A DNA stretch of 64,000 nt from Lutjanus erythropterus (GCA_020091685.1 CM034613.1:15644932-15708931); one strand, 5' to 3'; counted from the stretch's first letter, positions 33,370-44,950 are shown. A program made the numbers and translations. The notes: a model not told the origin generated them from the letters alone.

Positions 33370-35739
33370 ATTCTGAGATTGTTACCCCCTTATACACTTA
33401 TTCACATCTTTGTATCCTGTACCCACATGCATGTAGCAGCACATACTGGACTGGTGCACCATTAGTTTAAAAAAAAGCACTGACTTAATCTAAAGTATTT
33501 AATGGCAAAAGGCACAAAGTAGAAGCAAAAGGCAGAAAAAGACTGTTTAAGGGACTCCATAAGAAAATGTCTTTATATCAAAGGCAGAAAAAGAGGTGGA
33601 AGTGTCCCTCTGGTCCAAAGTACTCAGATACTTCCATTGAAAAGGTTCCACAAGAAACTTATAAGAAACCATGGCAACCAAACACAAAAACACCACAAAC
33701 CCGACGGCCTATTTCTGTCCCCCACCAACAATCACCCTGCAATGATTTGGTTGACTCGCACACAGATATACATGTACAGATGTGCTGTGAGGCCGTATTA
33801 TTAAAATTGAAGACATAGGCTGTCGAGGTGTGGTGCGTGTTTTTTGACGGACTCATCTGAAGATCAACTCTTCATCTCATCGTCTGTCCATATTAAAGGA
33901 GCTGCCTAACCATAAAGCCCTACACTCCCGATATAATGCTGTCCAAATAGAATAAAACGTGTTATTCAAAACCCAACGGGAAATGCAAATGTCATGCCCA
34001 TTTTTCAACATGTTGGCAGGTCCGACAATAAATTGTATGCGGGGTCCCATCTCCCTTAAGAAGCTCATTCTATAATTCAAAATATATTATAATTGGCACA
34101 GCCATAAAATATGCGTTTCTCTGTAAATACTGATGGAGGCTAGGTAATTCAATTCACCATACATGGGAAATTTACACTGCTGCGCATCAGTAGCTAATTT
34201 CCTTGGGGAAATTAATCTCTGCAGGGTCTAGGATGAACACTGACCACTGTCTACTGAGTAAATATTGACAGTAGGGGAGAATGAGGTGGCTATATAACTA
34301 GCTCACACATGCGACAGCTAAATTATGTCTGCACAGAGGCTCATATTCACAGTGCGTCTGGTGTTTATAAAACCTATAGTTGCAGTGAAATGAGGGAACA
34401 TAACTGGAGAGGGGCCTGGGAAAAAGGTAAGAGGGAGTCAAGTGTATGAGCTTAAGAGGTCTTAGTGGTATTTTTATTTTATGGAGTAGTGATTATTTCC
34501 CATAGGCTTTGTTGGCTTCCTCATGAGTCCAAAAAATTTCAATATACGTACACGGCCAACCAAAATGCATGCGGTGTGACCCAATGTGGCTGCCTTTCCC
34601 ATCTTGACATTCACTTTCTTTTACCAACTAATGCACTGCAGTCACGAGCAAGATCCAACATGACAAACAATGGCAAAAAAAAGGCTTTGTCTCTGAATGC
34701 TGAAAGGCTCTGTCCTTCCAACTGTGGACTAATGACTGGTGGATTCCCACAAATCACACTACAGCTGCTGTGGATTGGAGCACGCCATGTTTGGCTTTGA
34801 GGACTCCCTTGGCATGCACTCACTGCTGGGCTTATCGGTGGTCTGACGGTGCCAATGAGGTCCCTATCTCTGAATCTTTTCAGCCATGCATCCTTTATTT
34901 ATGCACAGATATGTCCGCTGTTACCAGAGAGACCTTTGGGTTGGTTGCACAGGGTACACTGTTTTACTATTTCCTGGAACTAAGCCAAAGACTAACAACG
35001 TCCTGGAGAGTCCAAGTCAACAAAGGCTGAAAAGTCTGACTTCACCCCACCAAGTGTGTAAACTCTGGACACAGAGCGGTCAGAGCTCCTGCAGACCAGG
35101 GCCACCATGTTTTCATCGATTTTCCTCTGCTGGATGTTCAGAACCATGATCTCATGTGAATGACACATTTGTCTCCTTCCATATCTGTCTTTTTGTTTCA
35201 GTCCAAGAATTAGAAACCAACAATAATCTTGATTTTGTGCCTTGAACTTTGTCCAGTGTTTAAGATGTGGGCAGTAGTATGAGTATGTAAGAAATGGAAT
35301 ATAATACCACCATCATGTGTTGCGGACTGCAAGGTTGAGCTCATTTCTGTCATCACTGCAAACTTTATTTGTGTTGTGATGTATTTGTTTTATGTGTGTT
35401 TGAGATCAGAGCTGTCACACACATGCCCAGTCAGGAACACAGCCTCGATGATGATCGATCCAGTGATGGAGAGGCTTGAGTCTTTCGACTAATTAGACAC
35501 CGTGTTCCTAACTTGTCAACCAGTGGATGTCAAACAACATGCTAACAACTGTTTTCAACATATAAAATGGATAAATAGACACGGAAGACATTCGGTGTTG
35601 GATTTTTCATCAGGGATTTATTATACAAAGTCTCCAAAAAGACACTGTACTTCGAGACTTGATGACAAAGTTTCTAAAAGTCATACAATCACGCAGGAGC
35701 TGACGATGTAGGCACAAAGGCATATCATTGTTAGCCTTT
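33370..35739. other. Unassigned noncoding DNA
   Basis: A 2.4-kb stretch with many short frames on both strands and no recognised repeat family. The interval 34130-34260 (TAGCTAATTTCCTTGGGGAA, ATTAATCTCTGCAGGG) is the most conserved-looking part. Confidence 0.45.
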
Positions 35740-35900
35740 CCTGCCCAGCTTATTTCAGGGCTAACCCCCTTCACTTTTCCTGCAGCTAGGAAGTGACAGA
35801 TTAGATTTTTCTTGTTCTTGAAAAGCTGCGGCTTTTATTAGCCGACATACTGTAACCTACACTTTACAATTACTGCAAGATTGACAACTTACTGCTAATT
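35740..35900. promoter_or_regulatory. Candidate conserved noncoding element K
   Basis: Contains AAGTGACAGATTAGATTTTT and GCGGCTTTTATTAGCCGACA. TGACAG is a TALE-homeodomain (MEIS/PKNOX-like) site beside GATTAG. Inference from motif content only. Confidence 0.3.
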
Positions 35901-36045
35901 TTCTGTTCCACTTTGATTAGTACTGTCATTCTCAATCTGCCACTCATTCTCCACTTACTCAACCAGCCCCCCCCCCCCCCACACACACTGCCAGCAATAT
36001 GTTGCTTTTTTACCGCGGTAAGAAAATGTCCATACTGTTCCAGCC
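35901..36045. repeat. Poly-C run and flanking low-complexity DNA
   Basis: About 14 consecutive C at 35967-35980, followed by a short CA run. Confidence 0.7.
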
Positions 36046-36322
36046 CTGGATTTCATTAGTATATAATCACCTGAAAATAAGAATTATTCTGTTTTTGCTT
36101 CTTTTATGTTTGCAGAGGGAGTGGGTCCTCTTCCACAGAGGCTGCCACGTCGAACTGCAGTATTTCTAGACAAACCAAACACTGACTCTAGTTTGGGCAT
36201 TTTTCGTGAGTTTTGCTGCCTCTATAGATTCTCTCACATATTCAGAAGGGGAAGGCGAGGCAAGCAGTATCGGTCGCAATATATTACTAGACGCCACTAA
36301 ATCCTACACACTGGTCCTTTAA
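36046..36322 (+). repeat. Dispersed fish repeat R5
   Basis: Ordered phrases: AATCACCTGAAAATAAGAAT, GTGGGTCCTCTTCCACAGAG, GACAAACCAAACACTGACTC and CACTAAATCCTACACACTGG followed by TCCTTTAA. I recall this series as a frequent teleost repeat. It has no genuine coding frame. Copy number in this window is one. Confidence 0.7.
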
Positions 36323-36429
36323 TGAAAGAAAAGCATTTGAACCTCGGTGCTGGTGTTCTTTACCATTTCAGAAAGTTTTTTTTCCTTTACTGTTAGAAAG
36401 AATCTTACGTTACAACTCATCTTACTAAT
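36323..36429. other. Spacer between two repeats
   Basis: Unassigned AT-rich DNA. Confidence 0.5.
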
Positions 36430-37395
36430 ACTGGATTATGCTAATGTTGTGGATCAGGCTGCATTCAAAACTACTCTTACCAAACAATAACTTTATTTCT
36501 TCTAAATATAGTCAATATATTCCTCTAATTATAGTTATAATAGAGTATGCAGATTTGTAATTGGCGGTCCTTTCATAACTCATCATTATACAGTGTATAA
36601 CTTTTAATTTGCCCTCTCCAATCATAAGACGGCAGCGACTCTGGCTGCAGTTTATTTTTAAATGTATGCATCTCAATTACCCTGACTATTTCAAAAATTA
36701 TGGTTATCAGCTGAGACACTTTACACAACTCTGTTTTTTTTTCTCTACCTGCAGTCTCTATGTCAATAAGAAAGCATTTATGTTTAAAGCTCCCAGTGAT
36801 TAGAATAATCTACTTGTACATATTCGGTCTATATCATCTTTCCGCTTGTTCAAAAATGCTGCGTCTTCTTCTTCGAGGAGATGTTGTACATGTCAGTAAT
36901 AACACCTTTCTAATTATGTGTCATAACTTTAATCCTATTGCTGACATTAATATTTTTCTATAATGTCCATGTACATTGTCTTGTAGGTCTGTTTGGGGGA
37001 AAGGAAACAAAGGAAATGAGGAGGGCAAATAGAATAGTATTATGTTAAATTCTGCCTTGCTTTGTATTTCATTTGTGACTGTATCATTGCCTCTCAGCAC
37101 CTGTATTATAACCAATAAACAACTGATCACAAAAACACTTTCCTAAAATCAATAAATGATCCATTTTCCTGCTCTGCTTAGAGTATGATCACCTGATTGT
37201 GTATGTCTTATTATCTGATGTTTATTCTTTTGTTTTGTTTTTGATGGTTGTTTCTTGTTTCATTCGTTACCACTTAATTATTTTGTCATGTTTTTGTTTT
37301 TGCTACTATTTTGTGTAATCATGTTCATATTATTGTACTACCATCGAAGACCCCCTTGAAAATGAGATGGTGCTTTTATAGGTTATTTATAGGGT
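36430..37395 (+). mobile_element. LINE 3' portion (end of reverse transcriptase frame plus 3' UTR)
   Basis: The plus strand encodes, across shifted phases, LDYANVVDQAAFKTT (36432-36476), CRFVIGGPFITHHYTVYN (about 36550-36603), WLQFIFKCMHLNYPDYFKN (36645-36701) and KKAFMFKAPSD (36769-36801). This succession is typical of the C-terminus of fish non-LTR retrotransposons (DYA.VVY.AA..., RF..G.PFITHH..LY, WLQFI.K..., F.APS.WN.LP). A 3' UTR-like tail follows, with GAAGACCCCCTTGAAAATGA near 37347, a common LINE 3' signature. It is 5'-truncated with several stops and frame changes, so it is inactive. The clade is not resolved. Confidence 0.75.
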
Positions 37396-37545
37396 TATCA
37401 TTTGTTGCTCTGACAGTGACTCTGCATGTGTTGCCATGCCATCAAATGCCAAGCTCTGAGGGCAGACAGGGACAATTATGTAAATGAGGAGGATGATGAC
37501 CAGCATCAAAACATGGTGAGTGATTCTGCAAACATTGCTCTTTTT
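37396..37545. promoter_or_regulatory. Candidate conserved noncoding element L
   Basis: TTTGTTGCTCTGACAGTGAC, AAATGCCAAGCTCTGAGGGC and GGGACAATTATGTAAATGAG: repeat-free, balanced text with CTGACAG and ATTATG words. Inference only. Confidence 0.3.
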
Positions 37546-38034
37546 TTTCAGTCACTGTGAACACTAATGTTCTTGAATTTGAACAATCCTCGCCACGGAA
37601 CATGCATGAGCCCCCGCCTAAGTAGCCACTGACGTAAACACATGGAAAATACAGTTTTAAGAGTGAGGGCTTGAGACAGGCCCCTGGTCTGGCCCTTGTT
37701 GCTAGGTGATGTTTTACCTCCAACTGACTTTTTCATGTTTCTGAATTGTTGCATCAGTACATGTACTTGAGTTGTGAACCAAGAAACCCATGTATAATAT
37801 TAGATTTAGCTGTGTACTACATCACCAGAAACATGCTAAAAATTTGCCCCTGTGTCTGGGGAGGAGACCGAGGAGGCTCTAGTATTTTGTGCAGTTTTTG
37901 GAGATGACTGCCCTTCATCTCATTAATGAGGATAAAAGGTCTCAAAGTTCCCATGAAAGGGCTAGCAGAGAGCTTGCTTGCTCATATTTAGCCTTTCCTG
38001 TAAAACAAGCTAACAGTAATTTGAGAAACAAGAA
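37546..38034. other. Unassigned noncoding DNA
   Basis: No feature recognised. Confidence 0.5.
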
Positions 38035-38260
38035 ATCTGCATCATCCGTCCATCAGGAATCTGTAACTAAATCAGAAGCGTTGAAGCTGAGCAGCCAGAT
38101 GACATCAGAGGGGAAACCAGAAAATATTTTCTCCATCAAATAAGATCCGGTTTCACCCAAATCAGTAAATAAAGGTATAAAGGTATGTTGTTTTTTTACA
38201 ACTTTGTGCTTTTGCACAGTGAGGGCCAAACCCCCTGGAACACCAGGGCTTCATAAGAGA
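38035..38260 (+). repeat. Dispersed repeat R4, copy 2
   Basis: CCAGAAAATATTTTCTCCAT, TCCGGTTTCACCCAAATCAG, TTGTGCTTTTGCACAGTGAG and CAAACCCCCTGGAACACC parallel 25230-25385. The palindromic word GTGCTTTTGCAC is conserved in position. Confidence 0.6.
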
Positions 38261-39000
38261 GAGAACCTTTGATTGGACGCAACTGTTGTGTACACCCCTG
38301 AATGTAAATTGCAAAACTGGCATACAGGTGAGTCCTCCTTCCACACCTTTCTGATGTCAGACTCCTACTTCATGCCATGATTGGCAGCTGTGCAGAGGTG
38401 AACCAAGAGTCGGGATTTGAACTCTCTCCCCTACCTCTCTTTTTTTTTTTTTTTTTTGGTCACATAATTGTTTTTGGCCCTTTCAAGTGCAAAACTATGA
38501 ATTCTTCCAGGGGTCTTAAGTGTGCCATTACCCTAAACATTTAAACAACACTCCCCCATAACAGCTGTCTTTTTCACTCTGCCTTCAACTGTCATGGCTT
38601 TGTAGACGTAACATGCAACATGCCTTTCTTAATATACCAGCTGTATTTCAAACTTTATTAAATACTAAAAAGATTAGAAAGCACCGTAACCGATTTAAAT
38701 TCTGATTCTGTGTGATTAATCCTAAAGTAATGGTAGAATGCAACAACAATCCAAGAAACAGTGATGAGTAATAAACTGTTATTTGATAAGCATTGTCAGA
38801 TCAGTCTGTAAAATTGATTTGAGTTGCAAAAATTTTCCCCTGGAGACATTTATTGCTTTCGCCTCCTTCTATCCATCCCCGGATGTCGCCCCACTCATAA
38901 CAATAACATTAAGCTCTCAGGATTTTCCCTGCACAACACCTGCCACATTATGTGATGACGTGAACCATCCCACCATCCCAGCTCCCATCTGGCAGCTGCC
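38261..39000. other. Unassigned noncoding DNA with a T run
   Basis: A T run of about 17 lies at 38442-38458. No gene or repeat family is recognised. Confidence 0.5.
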
Positions 39001-39012
39001 AACGTTATAACT

Positions 39013-39055
39013 GTTCGCTAACATGGGGGTTAATGAAACCCCTGTGTTAGCAAAC
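39013..39055 (+). other. Tight near-perfect hairpin
   Basis: The left arm GTTCGCTAACATGGGGGTT pairs with the right arm AACCCCTGTGTTAGCAAAC across a five-base AATGA loop. There are 16 Watson-Crick pairs, two T-G type pairs and one mismatch (C opposite A). At 43 bases it is shorter than a usual microRNA precursor. It may be a cruciform-forming DNA element, a relic of a small palindromic transposon, or part of a longer conserved element. Confidence 0.6.
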
Positions 39056-40689
39056 GCACCTCTGCGTTCAGGGCTCAAGCTGCTTGGAGATCCACATGCA
39101 GCCCTGAAGGATTGGCTCCATTATAGATGCCAGCACGGGGCTACACACACTTCCTGAATAAAATAATGCTCACACCTGCTACCTGGGCTCAGCTGTTGCC
39201 ACGCAACGTAGAGATGATGCATCCTGCTATGTACTCTCATGCTGTGTGCACAATGTCTGCAATTACAATACCATTAGGACTTCCAAAGGTGTTAACTTGT
39301 ATGTACAAGGGCCATTGTTTTTGCTACAAGCCAACATTTACCTCATGACCCAATGAAAGCATGGCTTTTTTCTGATCATAACTTTTCGTTATGTGCTGAT
39401 TTTGACATTCTAGTGCTCTAGAGACCTGTCTGATCTCTGAGTGAATGATGTGCACTTGTGGATTATTTGTGAATATTTAAGATAGATTGATCTAATTAGG
39501 CCTAGCTAAGACTGAAAGCCAAAATCTGTTTTAGGGACATCGAAATTGATTTTAGAAAGTCTTGACAACAAGAACAACAAAAAACAAATATATAAAAACA
39601 GACGCACATTGAATGTGATTTTTTGCAAATTGGATTCAATCCATATTTAGAGGTTGTTTGAAATGTGATTACAACTGGATATCTATGACTGTATTTCAGG
39701 ATGGCTGCTCAAATCAAATTTCAAAAATGTTTTTGTATGACCAGCAACTAGACAGGCAACAATGACGTCAAAGTCAGAGTAACAGAAGTGTATCAGAGCA
39801 GCTGGGCATCACATCATATACCAGCCTCTTCTGTTGCACTTGACAGTGCCATTTTTTTGGAGGGCAAGATAATGGATCTCCATTTCTCATGCTTATGTCT
39901 CGGAAAGCCATGTCACCACCATACTGAACAGTGCAGAGAGTCTGTGTTAAAGGGAAAATATGTAACACCCTAACATTCAAAAATAAGTGCAGCTGTTAAT
40001 ATAATGACCTGGAGTAATAAACAGCATATTAAATAGTTTGAATCCGTATTTAATGATCTACGAGCACAACATTAAATTTTGACAATAACAAAAAAGTCCT
40101 ATACTGTAAGCTGATCAGCAGTACATTTGTCATTTGTATGTCAATTTAAAGCTAAGCCCATTATCCCGAAAACAAAAACACACTGCTCCCAAAATACACA
40201 CTCTGGAGTTGGAGTTCAGCGACTGCCTGCCAGACTCCATTAACATATTGCTCAATTTAACTGCTATAAAGATCAACTCTTTCGAAAAGATTGTTGATGA
40301 TTTCTCACAACTCATAAACAGACACTAAGTCATTTGGTGACCGTTCTGCATTAACTTTAATAATCAAACAGTCGAACAAACACAGTTGTTGCAGCTCAGA
40401 TCATTGTTGTTGTCAGTTGAGCATGTTTCCTTAATCTCTGATGACATATCATGGTCGTTTAATGATTTGGTAAATTTGAGAAAATTTCTTACATATTTCT
40501 CTGTTAAAGATCTGATTTGAGAGATTAATCTGATTTGCCTGCAATCTGAGCAAAGCCTTAATAACTAAAAGACTCAAGTCTTCATATGACCACTGAAAAC
40601 TAAACAATATTGTCTATTTTTCAGATGCAGGGCGATAGCAACTAAAATGAAGACCAACTTTACTGTGATCATGCAATCATACAGAGTAC
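39056..40689. other. Unassigned noncoding DNA
   Basis: Short overlapping frames on both strands (39774-39980 and 40130-40328) look like chance. No repeat family is recognised. Confidence 0.5.
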
Positions 40690-40915
40690 AATCACACAGT
40701 CAAATTCATTCCTTGCCTTCAACCAATCCTATTATTAGAAGCAGTGGGCAGCCACTGCTCAGACCCCGGGGGATCAACTCCAGATCTAAGCCAGCACCTT
40801 GGTCAGGGACACTGACAAGAGAATTGACCTATATACACGTTTTTAAATGGTGGGAGAACCCATGACCTTCTTGCTGTGAGATGAAAGTGCTAACCACTGT
40901 GCCACCATGCTACCC
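40690..40915 (+). repeat. Dispersed fish repeat R6, SINE-like
   Basis: GGGCAGCCACTGCTCAGACC, CCGGGGGATCAACTCC, GAACCCATGACCTTCTTGCT and GTGCTAACCACTGTGCCACC: this order is familiar from abundant teleost repeats in which a C.CCGGGG.. block precedes a GGCAACCACTG-type or GCTAACCACTG..CCACC block. A T run of about 20 follows at 40929-40949. Confidence 0.65.
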
Positions 40916-40949
40916 TGAGTTTGACCAGTGTTTTTTTTTTTTTTTTTTT

Positions 40950-41696
40950 AACAGTTTTTGTCCATCTCATGTGGCAAAAGTGGTGGGTTTGGGGACATTT
41001 ATAATTTGCATTGATATAAATAATTGCACTTATTTTTATTACATCTATATAATTGTATCATCTTAGTGAAGCTTCATATTTTTAGCCATGTACTGTGTTG
41101 AACTGTGTTCAACACATATTCAATAAAGACTGTGTCTAGGGGGCTGAATTTAATTGACTTCTAAGCCTAAATTCCCAACAATTTGACTACAAGGCTAGTG
41201 TTTCAAACAGTGACTTGCTCAATAATCCGTTACGTTTTGCTGCTTAAGGGAGCATGCTGGGAGGCTTGAGCATACAGGCACTCAAGGGGGAGCCTGACCA
41301 CTTGCATCCGGCTTCATGTGGTGTGGGGAGGGAGGGCACATCTACTCTGTCGCCATCAATACCGGTGCATGCTCTCTCACACCTTTTTCTTCCTCTGTAT
41401 ACTTAGTGAATGCTAGATGAAAGATCCAGACCTTTCCTGTCTGGCTTTTAAAAACCCTTTGAGGATGCAACCCGACATTTATCGCAGGCAGTGTCTTTGA
41501 AACAACATGAAAAGGCTAAGTTTCTGATATATGGGGCAGATCGTTTAGGTTTCTGAAAAGGGCTGTCAGGGTTGCTCTCAGGTACATGCGAATGTAACAA
41601 ATGGAAGAATAACTAGGTATGCTTCCACCTTAATGTTGTGTAGCCTCACAACATGCTTCAAACAGTCAAGCGGACCATGTTTTCCCATGGCAAGTG
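40950..41696. other. Unassigned noncoding DNA
   Basis: AATAAAGACTGTGTC near 41111 resembles a polyadenylation-type tail of a retroposon, but nothing upstream supports it. No other feature recognised. Confidence 0.45.
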
Positions 41697-42436
41697 TTAA
41701 AGGGATAGTTCAGATTATTTGATGTAGGGTTGTGTGAGGTACTTATCGATTGTGCATCACCTACAGTAGATGGTGGTCAGCCCGCCCCCAGTTAGGAGAA
41801 GCAGAGAGGGGCACCAGAATGGAAGGTAAGCGATGTGCTGCTGTGGACAGGGTCACCAACAAAAAGCTGTTTTAGCCACTTCACAAAAGCTCTATATAAA
41901 AAGGAAAAAAAATCAACATCGGTTTATGTGTACACTACAATTAGAATATTTTCAACACTTTACCTTGCAGTCAGACAGTCTTTTCTGATGGCAAACAGCA
42001 GTTAAACAAGCCAAATATTGCTTTCTCCAAAACAACCAAACTCAACAGGCAAAATCAGTAAATTACACTCGCAGAATATGGACGTTCCCGGGCACCTGCA
42101 GCCTCAATCAGTTGGTTTGTTTGCATTATTCTGTGACTTTGGTGTTCTAAAATGATAGTTTGTACTCATCTAAGTCACACAATAACACAAACAAACAAAC
42201 CAATCGAGACAGCAGTGGGCCGGCAATTGCCTTGTTCTGCAAGGTGAATTTATTGCTTTCGCCTATGGAGTTTGGGTGGTTTGGAGAGAGCGATATTATG
42301 TTTGCATAACAGCTGTTCCCTTTCAAAAAAAAACTGTCTGATGGAAAGGTAAAGCAGTGAAAATATCCTAAATATAGTGTACACATAAACAGATATGGAT
42401 TTTTTTCACTTCAACAAATCAGAGCTATCCCTGTAA
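41697..42436. mobile_element. TTAA-flanked palindromic MITE, near-full copy (copy 4)
   Basis: TTAA at 41697-41700 with terminus AGGGATAGTTCAGATTATTT. The right end AGAGCTATCCCT adjoins GTAA (42433-42436), one change from TTAA. Internal inverted pairs include CCAAATATTGCTTTCTCC, partnered with GGAGAGAGCGATATTATG. Much of the right terminal arm seen at 29637-29896 is deleted, so the inverted repeat is asymmetric. There is no transposase frame. Confidence 0.8.
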
Positions 42437-43340
42437 GTCACTGATTAATCACATCTACTGTGATGTAAGTTTTTTTTTCCCCCTGGCATTTCTGAAAATA
42501 TCCTTTTTGTTACAATGTCTCCTCTGTTGCGTATGATTTTTTTATGTAAAGCCAGAATCAAAGCTTCAGCCTCAGCTTTAAACAAATGAGCATCCTGTGC
42601 AATATCATTAACTAAACTACAGTTAGTGCTTGAATTACTACAATCAGATGCTGGTAAGTATTGTACTTCCAGCAGCTAGCCTGGTTGTCAGCTATGATCC
42701 ATATCCAATCATAGTCCTTTTCACAACAATCCCTGCTTCAGACCGGAGACAAACAACTCTGATTTCTTTTCAAATGTGTTCAATGACAAAAGGTTTGAAG
42801 GGCTGGTTTACAGGTAGAAGTGGCTTTGTTATATTGTGTGAGGTACTTTCTCTAGTGGTACTACCTGGCATCACCTGCGCAGGGAGACTCACAATCATAT
42901 AAGCACATTCACATGTACAGGCATCCTCTCACCCACCATCTTCACCTCCCTTCATTCATCCTTCCATCATACAGAGAGATGCTCTCGCACACTAATCAAT
43001 CTCAAAGGATGTGGGAAAAAGAAAAACTCTTCTCCTTGGAGAGTCAAGGTGTAGGAGTGTTCACTGTATGGAAATGTGGAGTATTTAAAGTGTATGTAAA
43101 ATAGGTGTGTGAAGAATCAGCAAACATAAAGACGAGGACCTGTGGGATTGTGCCAGCTCCCTTTGATAAACGATTTAAGAGTCCAAACAAGAGCAAGAGG
43201 AGTCAATGATGCAGATGATGGTCTGATGCAAAGGGCTTTTATCTATAATTACGGGTCACATGCATTGACATGAGCTCATTTACCAAGAGGAACCACTACC
43301 TCTGTCTGCTTCACACTCTACCTTTCTCAACAGCCCACTC
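42437..43340. other. Unassigned noncoding DNA
   Basis: No gene or repeat family recognised. The 90-codon plus-strand frame at 42630-42902 is unremarkable. Confidence 0.5.
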
Positions 43341-43364
43341 GCTACACTGCCTTCGTCTTTGCAG

Positions 43365-43458
43365 ATGGAGATCCAGAGGTGAACTTGACTTACTGTCATG
43401 GAAGTCTGTGGTTATCAATCAAAGACACTCAGAAATTATGTCTGGCAGTTCGTGGAAG
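43365..43458 (+). CDS. Possible 94-bp spliced exon (unconfirmed)
   Basis: A pyrimidine-rich tract ends in CTTCGTCTTTGCAG (AG at 43363-43364), and a donor-like AAG|GTATGA follows at 43459. One phase reads DGDPEVNLTYCHGSLW then LSIKDTQKLCLAVRG, with two cysteines and an N-glycosylation-type NLT, as in an extracellular domain. A second phase is also open (WRSRGELDLLSWK...). In the first phase the exon would begin and end inside codons (two bases at each side). I do not recognise the family. No neighbouring exon was found in the window, so this may be coincidence. Confidence 0.2.
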
Positions 43459-43529
43459 GTATGATGACTAAATTAACTAAACTAATTAAACTCATGGGAT
43501 GGCAGTGTTGGTCGGTCAGTCAGTTTAAG

Positions 43530-43955
43530 AGGTGTAAATCCATCATGATGTAACCCATCGGTTTGTGAACTACCATTGTGAATCCTCAAGTGTGGCATTA
43601 TGGCATCACCATCTTGGTCTTTTGGAGCCAGAAGTGACCATATCTGGAAGAGGGCATGAAGCTAAGGTCGAAATGCATTGATATGCCTCTATCCCGATGG
43701 ATCTGACTAAACATTGTCAGTAACAATATAGCCTCACCCTAAATGTATCATCTATTTTACAATAAACGTGACAATAATTTACTAAAGGAACATCATGGCG
43801 TATTAAAGAGGACTTGAAACTAGCGACTGAGACCATAAACTCATTAGAAAACTGTTTACTGCGGTCATAAATCAAGTGAGAATTTTCTCATAGACTTCCA
43901 TATAGTCGGACTTCTTTTTGCAACCAGTGGAGTTGCCCCCTGCTGGCCATTACAA
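43530..43955 (+). repeat. Dispersed fish repeat R3, copy 3
   Basis: CATCATGATGTAACCCATCG, GGTTTGTGAACTACC, GAGCCAGAAGTGACCATATC, CTTGAAACTAGCGACTGAGA and AGTGGAGTTGCCCCCTGCTG. It is the most complete copy on the 5' side and stops just after the CTGCTGGCCATTA box. Confidence 0.75.
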
Positions 43956-44299
43956 CAAGAAAAAAATGGAAACAAAAAAAACTGCCTTTATTAGACTTTT
44001 AAAGTTTTGGATCAAACTCTTTTAGTCTTTGAGTTTTAGAAACAAAAATTGTTAACAGTGACATGTGAACCCGATTTTGTCATCATTTGCGTCCTTGAAA
44101 ATTAAATGATTACAATTAAAAGTATTAAATTATTACTATTTTTTTGCACTTTCACCTCAGTGGGTTTATTGAATAATTTTTGAGATACAAAGTTTTTGGG
44201 TTTCTAAACCTTCAAGAGGAGGGGGTCAAATCTCAAAAATCTATCAAAGTGAGTTGCCTAGAAATTTTCAGTTTTCTCTTTTTCAGTTTTCTTTTTCAT
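43956..44299. other. Unassigned noncoding DNA
   Basis: AT-rich, with A and T runs. Confidence 0.5.
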
Positions 44300-44521
44300 T
44301 TTACAGTGACAGAATGCAGGCTTAAAGCACTTCACCACTGGCTGGATACTGAAACAACTCAACAACTGATTGCTGAACTCAACAGCTGTTTTTGTCTGAC
44401 TTTGGAACCTGTCTGTTTTATTTTGCTGCCTTTTGTGAAGCACTTGGTACCATGCTATTTTATTTTGCTGTCTTTGTGAAGTACTTTGTAATGTGAATTT
44501 TAAAGTGCTCTGTAAATAAAG

Positions 44522-44583
<62 letters not shown>

Positions 44584-44605
44584 TATTATTATTATTACTG
44601 TAGCA
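44300..44605 (+). mobile_element. LINE 3' UTR with (ATT)n tail
   Basis: TTTTGTGAAGCACTTGGTAC and a second TTTGTGAAGTACTTTGTAAT lead to TTTTAAAGTGCTCTGTAAAT and AAAGATTATTATT. Fish L2/Rex-type LINEs commonly end with GTGAAGCACTTTG...AAGTGCT.TATAAATAAA followed by a triplet tail. The tail here is about 80 bases of ATT repeats (44522-44600) with one interruption. Only the 3' end is present. Confidence 0.7.
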
Positions 44606-44784
44606 TCACCTTCACAAACTTAATCTGACAGTTCATAGGGTGGGATATGAGAATAGGAGTTTGACCTGTTAATCATGGAAAATATCTGCACTTATGTGGC
44701 TACCTTATATCATACACACAGCTTCAAAAACTGTTCCCTGGGCAGATTTAAGGATCAGCAGGTGGACTTATTAGTAGTTTATAT
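44606..44784. other. Unassigned spacer
   Basis: No feature recognised. Confidence 0.5.
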
Positions 44785-44930
44785 TTTGAAATTATGCTGA
44801 AAATTATGACGTTCCAGATCAAAAACATAAAGATATTCAGTTTACTGTCATAAGAGGATTAAAGAAACCAGAATTGAGGAATTTATTTCTTCAAATGACT
44901 ACATTTTAGAGACCAGAACTGGCTGGTTTT
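44785..44930. repeat. Fragment of the R2 repeat
   Basis: AAAGATATTCAGTTTACTGT, CATAAGAGGATTAAAGAAAC and AGAATTGAGGAATTTATTTC match the part of the R2 family (AAAGATATTCA.TTTACT.TCA.A) that is poorly preserved in the copy at 8285-8910. Confidence 0.55.
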
Positions 44931-44949
44931 CAGCGTGACGGGCCCTAAC

Positions 44950-44950
44950 N
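44950..44950. other. Single N (assembly gap or ambiguous base)
   Basis: The only non-ACGT base in the window. It is followed at once by a second TTA-repeat run (44951-44967), so it probably marks an unresolved microsatellite length. Confidence 0.9.

Noticed and set aside
33425-33450. TAGCAGCACATACTGGACTG, resembling the start of a miR-15-type microRNA
   Set aside because: Only the first part matches and the flanks do not fold into a precursor hairpin.
41105-41125. AATAAAGACTGTG as a polyadenylation signal of a host gene
   Set aside because: No coding sequence upstream. An old retroposon tail is as likely.
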